Positions 8,018 to 12,901 of a stretch of DNA of 12,901 nt are shown one piece after another. Below the pieces are notes generated by a model. It did no database searches and was not told where the DNA came from. It saw only the letters and a program-made list of their open reading frames with translations. Made by a program: the position numbers and the translations under genes. The stretch's first letter is position 1. Each line of letters begins with the position of its first letter. The stretch is taken from assembly GCA_043746555.1 (NCBI GenBank), contig JAYTQU010000319.1:1-12901 (forward strand), in the 5' to 3' direction. Origin of the DNA: CAZQYC01 sp043746555. Lineage in GTDB: Bacteria > Pseudomonadota > Gammaproteobacteria > Steroidobacterales > Steroidobacteraceae.

Positions 8018-8747
8018 GAGCCGCCTCCTTCGTATTCGGCAAGGTGAGCATGCGAAACACATCGTCGAGTCGACCCGAAGGCGCGCGCGCTTTAAGTTTA
8101 GCGGGCGTATCGTCGGCGAGCACGCGGCCGTTGGCGATGATCATCGCGCGATTGCAGACGGCGTCTACTTCTTCAAGGATATGCGTGGACACGATAATGA
8201 TTTTGTCCTTGGCCATGCGATTGATGAGTGTGCGCACTTCATGCTTTTGATTCGGGTCGAGACCGTCGGTGGGTTCGTCGAGGATCAACACTTGCGGATC
8301 GTGCATGATGGCTTGCGCCAACCCTACGCGACGTCGAAAGCCTTTCGATAACGTTTCGATGCTTTGTTGCAGCACGCCTTGCAGCGACAGATGTTCAACG
8401 ACTTCGTTGCGTCGTTTGACGCGCGTCTCGCCTTGCAAGTCGCGGATGTCGGCGATGAAATCGAGAAACGCGGCGACGGTCATTTCGCCGTAGCTCGGCG
8501 CGCCTTCCGGCAAATAGCCCATGATGCGTTTCGCCGCCAACGGCGCTTGCTCCACATCATGCCCGCACACGCGCACCGACCCTTCTGTGGGCGCCAGAAA
8601 TCCGGCGATCATTTTCATGGTGGTGGATTTGCCGGCGCCATTCGGACCGAGGAATCCAAGCACTTCGCCGGGCGCGACATTAAAGGTGACGTCGTCGACG
8701 GCCGCCAGCGGGCCGTAACGTTTCGTTAGGTGACTGACTTCGATCAT
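8010..8747 (-). CDS. ABC transporter ATP-binding protein (GldA-like)
   Basis: A 245-residue nucleotide-binding domain with all catalytic motifs: Walker A GPNGAGKST (34-42), signature LSKGFRRRVGLAQA (133-146), Walker B VLILDEPT (153-160), D-loop GLDP (162-165) and switch histidine in VSTH (His189). The Q-loop region reads MGYLPEGAPSYGEMTV, with Glu where many ABC proteins have Gln; this is usual for the GldA/ABC-2 subfamily. The start is placed at ATG 8747 (MIEVSHLTKRYG), the normal family N-terminus. The open frame runs on to 8849, but the added 34 residues look non-homologous and overlap the intergenic region. Its 3' end overlaps the permease start by 8 bp. It powers the membrane complex encoded by the next three genes. 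Confidence 0.92.
   Translation of the reverse strand: MIEVSHLTKRYGPLAAVDDVTFNVAPGEVLGFLGPNGAGKSTTMKMIAGFLAPTEGSVRVCGHDVEQAPLAAKRIMGYLPEGAPSYGEMTVAAFLDFIADIRDLQGETRVKRRNEVVEHLSLQGVLQQSIETLSKGFRRRVGLAQAIMHDPQVLILDEPTDGLDPNQKHEVRTLINRMAKDKIIIVSTHILEEVDAVCNRAMIIANGRVLADDTPAKLKARAPSGRLDDVFRMLTLPNTKEAAHA
8024..8030 (-). promoter_or_regulatory. Strong Shine-Dalgarno site of the permease gene
   Basis: The minus strand reads AAGGAGG, six bases before the ATG at 8017. It lies within the last codons of the ATPase gene, is the best ribosome binding site in the window, and decides the permease start. Confidence 0.8.
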
Positions 8748-8811
8748 GTGGTTTCGCTTCCGCTTTGTTGTTGGTTTGCGTTCTCGGTCGCGTATGACCG
8801 GCAACCCGCAG

Positions 8812-8940
8812 TTAAGTTCCGAATCGCTTGCTATCGAGGACGTGCGCACGGCGGGATTTTGGCGAGCGGTCGTTCAGTTCGCAAGTAGAACCGCGGGCTT
8901 GATAGTCGGGTGCAGCTGAATAGCGGGAATACGAAGCCAT
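8812..8940 (-). CDS. Possible 42-codon ORF coupled by TAATG
   Basis: The ATG at 8940 shares its first base with the TAA stop of the upstream unknown gene (TAATG), an arrangement that favours termination-reinitiation. The frame encodes 42 residues rich in Ser, Arg, Tyr and Ala (start MASYSRYSAAPDYQARG, end LDSKRFGT) and stops at 8812-8814. It has no hydrophobic segment and no motif I recognise. It fills part of the otherwise gene-free 192-bp gap before the ABC ATPase gene. A 42-codon frame in GC-rich DNA can easily arise by chance, and the stop/start overlap alone is modest evidence. It may equally be leader sequence of the ABC operon. Confidence 0.25.
   Translation of the reverse strand: MASYSRYSAAPDYQARGSTCELNDRSPKSRRAHVLDSKRFGT
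8856..8884 (-). promoter_or_regulatory. Candidate promoter of the ABC/GldG/DUF4340 operon
   Basis: On the minus strand TTGCGA (8879-8884) and CAAAAT (8856-8861) are separated by exactly 17 bp, and each matches four of six sigma70 consensus bases. Transcription would start near 8849, giving a leader of about 100 bases before the ATPase ATG at 8747. A 10-bp perfect palindrome, CGTGCGCACG (8841-8850), sits over the expected start point and could be a regulator site. All of this is inference from sequence. Confidence 0.35.
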
Positions 8941-9806
8941 TATTGCTTTTTGACTGCCTGCTCAATAGCGGCCCGATTGGCGCGCAGAATTTTCCGCACC
9001 TCGCCTAATGACGGACGATCGGCCATGCGCGTGATTAATTCCGCCAGCTCGTGCCAAGTGCGTCCCCAGGTAAGAAGACGTTCGGCATCGGCGATGACGA
9101 TTTGCTGAATTTCCGTTAGCCCCGCGCCTGAATTGGCCGCGGCGGGTTTAGGTTGGGTCGGCGGCTTTGCGGCGTTTGTCGATGCAGCGGCGGCTGGTTT
9201 CGCGGCGGCTGCGGGTGCAGGCGATTTTTTGATGACCGGTTTCGGCATCTCGCGCGTTGCCTCGGGATCCGCCATGCGATCCGGCTCGCGTGAAGTTGGT
9301 TTGGGTAACGGATTTGCACTAGCCAACGGGCGCGTAGCCGGCGTTGTGTCAACCTGAAGCGCGGGGGGTTTAGTTGGCGCTTTCGATTGCGTGGGCGGCG
9401 CGATCTGCGCCTGCGCGTACCACTTCGGAATGTCGCTCACTTCCGGCGTGGATTTCACAACGCGCGGAGTGGGTTTAGGGACGGATGTGTCTTGTTGCGG
9501 TTCTGCGAGCGGCACGAAGCGATCGACATGCTGCGCGCCGACCAGATTTGCCAAGAACGACATGAGTTCGAGCGCATCGGCAAATTTACTATCGCCCATC
9601 TGATGGCGCGCATCGAAAGCAGTTTTGAGTTCGCCGGCTTTTTGTTTTGCCAACTCGAGCACCCAGCGAGTGGGGCGATCGTGCTTGGGCCAAGCTTGAA
9701 TTTCCGCGTAAGCCTCATCGCTCAATTCGGTGTACTGCAAATGCAGCTCGATGCTGGTTAGCCAGCGATCGATGAGTTCCTTGATGCGCTTCTCTGCGGG
9801 GGTCAT
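8940..9806 (-). CDS. Hypothetical protein with Pro/Ala-rich linker
   Basis: A 288-residue protein that I do not recognise. It has no signal peptide or membrane helix, so it is probably cytosolic. Three regions are visible. The N-terminal part (about 1-100) is helical and charged, with Trp15, Trp39 and Trp48. The middle (about 101-228) is a low-complexity linker rich in Pro, Ala, Lys and Thr, such as KKSPAPAAAAKPAAAA (193-208). The compact helical C-terminal part (about 229-288) contains ADAERLLTWGRTWHELAEL (239-257) and RPSLGEVRKILRAN (264-277). The last region could be a small helical, perhaps winged-helix-like, domain, but this is a guess from pattern. The ATG at 9806 has no clear Shine-Dalgarno site. 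It is divergent from gabD and points into the ABC set 192 bp downstream, so co-transcription with the ABC genes is possible. Confidence 0.75.
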   Translation of the reverse strand: MTPAEKRIKELIDRWLTSIELHLQYTELSDEAYAEIQAWPKHDRPTRWVLELAKQKAGELKTAFDARHQMGDSKFADALELMSFLANLVGAQHVDRFVPLAEPQQDTSVPKPTPRVVKSTPEVSDIPKWYAQAQIAPPTQSKAPTKPPALQVDTTPATRPLASANPLPKPTSREPDRMADPEATREMPKPVIKKSPAPAAAAKPAAAASTNAAKPPTQPKPAAANSGAGLTEIQQIVIADAERLLTWGRTWHELAELITRMADRPSLGEVRKILRANRAAIEQAVKKQ

Positions 9807-9920
9807 TGCGGTTCGTCAGCGGCCCTGCGTCTAAGATGCCGACATTATGCCTCGGGGCTTGGCTATACGCGAGCCGCAGCACGCAAGTTGGCCGCGATCC
9901 GATCGCGCGAGATGCGACGC

Positions 9921-9949
9921 GAGACACAACGCAGTGGATGCGCGATACT
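9921..9949 (+). promoter_or_regulatory. Candidate gabD promoter
   Basis: GAGACA (9921-9926) and GATACT (9944-9949) are 17 bp apart, four of six matches each, and would give a leader of about 25 bases before the gabD ATG. An inverted repeat with 6-bp arms, CGCGAT-CCG-ATCGCG (9893-9907), lies just upstream and might be an activator or repressor site. The 174-bp region 9807-9980 also has to carry the promoter of the divergent unknown gene. Evidence is weak. Confidence 0.25.
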
Positions 9950-9980
9950 CGCTTTTTTCCTTCGTAGTGACGAGCAAGGT

Positions 9981-11438
9981 ATGAATCCGAACCTAGCCAA
10001 TTCCGCGCTATATCGCGAGCAGGCGTTTCTGGGTGGTCGTTGGTGCGACGCTGACGATGCCGCAACCACTGAAGTCAACAATCCCGCCAATGGCGAGATC
10101 GTCGGCACGATTCCGCGCATGGGCGCGGCGGAAACTCGTCGCGCCATTGATGCGGCGAACCAAGCATTGCCCGATTGGCGAGCGCGGACCGCGAAAGAGC
10201 GCGCGGTGATATTGCGTCGTTGGTTCGATCTGATGATGACCAATCAAGAGGATCTGGCTCGCCTCATGACCATCGAGCAAGGTAAGCCGCTCGCGGAAAG
10301 TCGCGGCGAGATTGCCTATGCGGCGTCGTTCATCGAATGGTTTGCGGAAGAAGGTAAGCGCGTATACGGCGATACGATTCCCAGTCACGGTCGCGATAAG
10401 CGCATCGTCGTGCTCAAGCAGCCGATTGGCGTGACGGCCGCGATCACGCCTTGGAATTTTCCGGCGGCCATGATTACTCGCAAGGTGGGACCGGCGCTCG
10501 CAGCCGGCTGCACTATGGTGGTAAAGCCCGCGGAGTTGACGCCGTATTCGGCGCTCGCCATGGCCGTGCTTGCGGAACAGGCTGGTGTGCCCCAAGGCGT
10601 GTTGTCGGTTATCACTGGTAATTCTCGTGCGATTGGCGGTGAGATCACTTCCAATCCGATCGTTCGCAAACTCAGTTTTACGGGTTCGACCGAAGTCGGA
10701 AAGTTATTGATGAGTCAGTGTGCAAGCACCGTGAAAAAATTGTCGTTGGAACTCGGTGGCAACGCACCGTTCATCGTGTTCGACGATGCCGATCTCGACG
10801 CGGCAGTCGCGGGTGCAATGGCTTCGAAGTATCGCAACGCCGGTCAAACTTGCGTGTGCGCGAATCGCTTGTTGATACAAAGTGGAATTTACGATCGCTT
10901 TGCCGCGCGCTTAGCCGAGGCGGCGAGTCAACTTAAGGTCGGCGACGGATTAGAGGTCGATACGAAGATCGGACCGCTGATCGATGCGAAAGCCATTGCC
11001 AAAGTCGAACAACATGTTGCGGACTCGATCGCCAAAGGGGCGAAGCTCATAGCGGGTGGTAAGCGAGTAGGGGACAGGGGAACCTTTTTCGCGCCGACGG
11101 TATTAACGAATGTCACGCGGGAAATGCTGCCCATGCGCGAAGAAACCTTCGGACCGCTTGCGCCGTTGATGCGTTTCGAAACAGAAGCCGATGCGATCCG
11201 ACTAGCCAACGATACAGAATTCGGACTCGCGTCTTATTTTTATAGTCGCGATGTGCATCGTGTTTGGCGTGTCGCCGAAGCCTTGGAGAGCGGCATCGTC
11301 GGGATCAATGAAGGAATTATTTCGACGGAAGTCGCGCCCTTCGGCGGCGTGAAAGAAAGCGGTGTCGGCCGCGAAGGCTCCAAGTACGGCATCGAGGACT
11401 ATCTGGAGATCAAGTATCTATGTTTCGGCGGCATCTGA
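9981..11438 (+). CDS. gabD: Succinate-semialdehyde dehydrogenase
   Basis: Oxidises succinate semialdehyde to succinate, the last step of GABA catabolism, in the cytosol. At 485 residues it is collinear with E. coli GabD (482) over its whole length. Aldehyde dehydrogenase residues are present: Asn159 in TPWNF, Lys182, general base Glu257 in LELGG, and nucleophile Cys291 in GQTCVCANR. The ending SKYGIEDYLEIKYLC is diagnostic for GabD. The open frame begins at 9888, but the ATG at 9981, just after AAGG, gives the family N-terminus (MNPNLANSALYREQAFLGG) and is preferred. One difference stands out: KPAE (Glu185) replaces KPAS of E. coli GabD, where the serine helps bind the NADP phosphate. A glutamate here is typical of NAD-preferring ALDHs, so cofactor preference may be NAD. 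The oxidase gene follows after 13 bp. Confidence 0.94.
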   Translation: MNPNLANSALYREQAFLGGRWCDADDAATTEVNNPANGEIVGTIPRMGAAETRRAIDAANQALPDWRARTAKERAVILRRWFDLMMTNQEDLARLMTIEQGKPLAESRGEIAYAASFIEWFAEEGKRVYGDTIPSHGRDKRIVVLKQPIGVTAAITPWNFPAAMITRKVGPALAAGCTMVVKPAELTPYSALAMAVLAEQAGVPQGVLSVITGNSRAIGGEITSNPIVRKLSFTGSTEVGKLLMSQCASTVKKLSLELGGNAPFIVFDDADLDAAVAGAMASKYRNAGQTCVCANRLLIQSGIYDRFAARLAEAASQLKVGDGLEVDTKIGPLIDAKAIAKVEQHVADSIAKGAKLIAGGKRVGDRGTFFAPTVLTNVTREMLPMREETFGPLAPLMRFETEADAIRLANDTEFGLASYFYSRDVHRVWRVAEALESGIVGINEGIISTEVAPFGGVKESGVGREGSKYGIEDYLEIKYLCFGGI

Positions 11439-11451
11439 GTCAGCGCTAGCG

Positions 11452-12588
11452 ATGGATCACGTCGATACGGTAGTGATCGGCGCGGGCGTTATCGGGCTAG
11501 CTGTTGCCCGAGAAATCGCTCAAGCGAGACGCGAGGTTCTCATCCTCGAAGCATTGCATGAATTCGGCACCGAAACCAGTGCGCGCAACAGCGAAGTGAT
11601 TCATGCGGGTATCTATTATCCGCAGGGTTCATTGCAGGCGCGTTTGTGTGTCGCGGGTCGCGAACAGCTCTATGACTTCTGTGAACGCTACGGCGTAGCG
11701 CATCGTCGCTGCGGAAAGTTGATCGTTGCAACATCGCCGGCGCAATGCCTGGCGCTAACAAAGATTCAAGCGTCGGCCAAGGCCAATGGTGTCGAGCTTG
11801 AATTGCTCGATCAACGTCAGACCTTGGACATGGAGTCGCAGCTCTCTTGTCTTGGCGCGCTTCACTCGAAGACGACGGGAATCATCGATTCACGCGCCTA
11901 CATGTTGACGTTGCTCGGGCAGGCGGAAGCGTTGGGTGCGACGCTCGTTGTTCGCAGTCGCGTTACACGCGGCGCGATCGATCGAGACGGCGTACGACTT
12001 TGGATCAATAGCGAACGCGAACCGACTTTGTGTGCAAGGCGCATCGTCAATTGTGCGGGACTTCGTGCCGCGCAAGTTGCGTCGTCTGTTGACGGTTTTC
12101 CAGCGGCGCACATACCGCGTTCATATTTCGCCAAAGGCAATTACTTCACATTGAGGGGACGCGCGCCCTTTTCGCGTTTGGTGTACCCGGTACCCGAACC
12201 GGGTGGTTTGGGCGTGCATCTGACATTGGACTTGGGTGGCCAAGCGCGCTTCGGTCCCGACGTGGAGTGGATCGAGAGCCCAAGCGATCCGATCGATTAC
12301 GTAGTCGACCCACGACGCGGCGAAGATTTTTACGAATCGATTCGCAAGTATTGGCCCGGCTTGACCGATGGCGCGCTCAATCCTGCTTACTCAGGGATAC
12401 GACCGAAAATTTCTGCGCCTGACCAACCGTCGGCAGATTTTCGCATCGACGGTCGGCAGGTTCACGGCATACCCAGTGTGCTCAATCTATTCGGTATCGA
12501 ATCGCCAGGTCTCACTGCGTCGCTGGCGATTGCGGAGGAAGTGTTGCGAATCGCGAAGATGGATGCCGATCACTGCTGTCCTAATTAA
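11452..12588 (+). CDS. lhgO: LhgO-like L-2-hydroxyglutarate oxidase, 3' end formed by IS sequence
   Basis: FAD-dependent oxidase of the DAO superfamily; family members oxidise L-2-hydroxyglutarate to 2-oxoglutarate. It has the N-terminal Rossmann motif VVIGAGVIGLAVAR (7-20), the hallmark SARNSEVIHAGIYYPQGS (43-60), CGKLIVAT (87-94), and near the end GIRPKI (315-320) and NLFGIESPGLTASLAIAEEV (345-364). It belongs to the compact proteobacterial relatives (about 365-370 residues) rather than the longer E. coli LhgO (422), so substrate assignment is probable, not certain. The ATG at 11452 follows the gabD stop by 13 bp; the frame extends back to 11362 inside gabD but that part is a shadow. The last codons (HCCPN, stop) appear to come from the terminus of the adjacent insertion sequence, replacing only a few natural residues, so the enzyme is probably active. 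Confidence 0.8.
   Translation: MDHVDTVVIGAGVIGLAVAREIAQARREVLILEALHEFGTETSARNSEVIHAGIYYPQGSLQARLCVAGREQLYDFCERYGVAHRRCGKLIVATSPAQCLALTKIQASAKANGVELELLDQRQTLDMESQLSCLGALHSKTTGIIDSRAYMLTLLGQAEALGATLVVRSRVTRGAIDRDGVRLWINSEREPTLCARRIVNCAGLRAAQVASSVDGFPAAHIPRSYFAKGNYFTLRGRAPFSRLVYPVPEPGGLGVHLTLDLGGQARFGPDVEWIESPSDPIDYVVDPRRGEDFYESIRKYWPGLTDGALNPAYSGIRPKISAPDQPSADFRIDGRQVHGIPSVLNLFGIESPGLTASLAIAEEVLRIAKMDADHCCPN
12574..12587. repeat. 14-bp direct repeat, copy 1 (outer, in oxidase stop region)
   Basis: TGCTGTCCTAATTA occurs exactly twice, here and at 12680-12693, 106 bp apart. This copy supplies the last codons and most of the stop codon of the oxidase gene and probably lies at the end of the insertion sequence. 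Confidence 0.85.
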
Positions 12589-12690
12589 TCCGCCGCTCCC
12601 GCACCCGATGCTATTTTCCGGCTGATATTTTCGCTGTTGGACAGGCTTTGGCGTGGTTTCAAAGTTGAGCCCCCCCTGATGCTGTCCTAA
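12589..12690. other. Noncoding segment between oxidase and transposase stops
   Basis: About 100 bp between the two convergent stop codons. It holds no convincing gene and no hairpin followed by a T-run on either strand; a C-run (12670-12676) is the only simple-sequence feature. It is probably the 3' noncoding part of the insertion sequence. Confidence 0.5.
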
Positions 12691-12693
12691 TTA
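12680..12693. repeat. 14-bp direct repeat, copy 2 (inner, at transposase stop)
   Basis: Second exact copy of TGCTGTCCTAATTA in the same orientation as the copy at 12574-12587. Its last three bases are the TAA stop codon of the transposase read on the minus strand, so the same 14 bp ends two convergent reading frames. Confidence 0.85.
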
Positions 12694-12901
12694 GAATGCA
12701 AATTGAGCTTGTTCCGGATAAGGACTCGCGTTTGCGGAGAATCGATCGTCAAGCCAGGTCCACAAATCGCGATGCGTAAACAAATTCATGCGTAACAACG
12801 CGACCAGATTCGACAACGACCAACCCCACTTCGATTTCAATTGCAGAAAGCGCAAGATCAATAGCGTGATCAGCACGGTCCAAATTTGAATGCGCACGGC
12901 G
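12691..12901 (-). CDS. IS4-family transposase, C-terminal fragment
   Basis: The last 70 or so residues of a transposase whose 5' part lies beyond the window. The frame is open to the right edge; the GTG at 12897 is an internal valine codon, not a start. The sequence AVRIQIWTVLITLLILRFLQ followed by GWSLSNLVALLRMNLFTHRDLWTWLDD is the standard C-terminus of IS4-type DDE transposases of the group that carries an N-terminal DUF4372 domain. The DDE catalytic residues are outside the window, so activity cannot be judged. The TAA stop at 12691-12693 falls inside the inner copy of the 14-bp direct repeat. Confidence 0.88.
   Translation of the reverse strand, partial: AVRIQIWTVLITLLILRFLQLKSKWGWSLSNLVALLRMNLFTHRDLWTWLDDRFSANASPYPEQAQFAF

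Larger units (their letters stand above)
12571..12901 (-). mobile_element. IS4-family insertion sequence, 3' end only
   Basis: The right edge of the window holds the 3' end of an insertion sequence that continues beyond 12901. It comprises the C-terminal part of a transposase (12691-12901) and about 120 bp of noncoding DNA reaching the end of the oxidase gene. The outer boundary is inferred: CACTGCTGTCC at 12571-12581 looks like an IS terminus, and homology of the oxidase to its family stops a few codons before it. The other terminal inverted repeat and the target duplication lie outside the window, so the boundary is uncertain by several bases. Confidence 0.7.

Noticed and set aside
8748..8849. 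34-codon N-terminal extension of the ABC ATPase frame
   Set aside because: The family N-terminus begins at MIEVSHLTKRYG (8747); the extension is not conserved-looking and overlaps the candidate leader region.
9133..9357. Gly/Ala-rich open frame opposite the unknown protein
   Set aside because: It is the complement of the Pro/Ala-rich linker of the 8940-9806 gene and has no independent support.
10008..10595. 195-codon open frame antisense to gabD
   Set aside because: It is fully covered by the well-supported gabD gene; its Arg/His-rich translation is typical of a shadow frame.
12187..12206. Inverted-repeat-like ACCCGGTACCCGAACCGGGT inside the oxidase gene
   Set aside because: It encodes the conserved YPVPEPGG stretch of the protein, so the symmetry is explained by coding constraint.
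1..12901. CRISPR array, tRNA, rRNA or phage genes
   Set aside because: No regularly spaced repeats, tRNA-like cloverleaf, conserved rRNA stretch or phage structural gene was seen on reading both strands.

Overview
The window looks like a chromosomal segment of a moderately GC-rich proteobacterium, most likely a gammaproteobacterium. The main evidence is the divergent pair pepA / lptF-lptG, which is the classic arrangement in E. coli and relatives, together with a GabD that is very close to the E. coli enzyme. I cannot assign a genus from sequence alone. Coding density is high and most genes are joined by ATGA, TAATG or short overlaps.

Layout. (1) 1-1346, minus strand: leucyl aminopeptidase pepA, 3' end outside the window. 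(2) 1461-4147, plus strand: lptF, lptG and a small RDD-family membrane protein, almost without gaps. LptF and LptG are the inner-membrane subunits of the LPS exporter LptB2FG. (3) 4190-8747, minus strand: a tightly coupled set, in transcription order ATPase, six-helix permease, GldG-like auxiliary protein and DUF4340 protein. It resembles the GldA/GldF/GldG ABC system plus DUF4340; its substrate is unknown. (4) 8812-9806, minus strand, directly upstream of the ABC set: an unrecognised 288-residue protein with a Pro/Ala-rich linker and a possible 42-codon ORF joined to it by TAATG. (5) 9981-12588, plus strand: gabD (succinate-semialdehyde dehydrogenase) and an LhgO-like FAD oxidase (L-2-hydroxyglutarate to 2-oxoglutarate). 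(6) about 12571-12901: the end of an IS4-type (DUF4372-containing type) insertion sequence, with the C-terminal part of its transposase on the minus strand, abutting the 3' end of the oxidase gene.

How they work together. Blocks 1 and 2 are housekeeping (peptide turnover, envelope biogenesis). Block 3 is a membrane machine with a cytosolic ATPase, a six-helix permease and two single-pass or double-pass proteins with large, probably periplasmic domains. Block 5 feeds C4/C5 acids into the TCA cycle and is cut off downstream by the IS. No CRISPR array, tRNA, rRNA or convincing factor-independent terminator was found. The most poorly understood parts are the ABC/GldG/DUF4340 module with its upstream unknown gene, and the IS junction with its 14-bp direct repeat.
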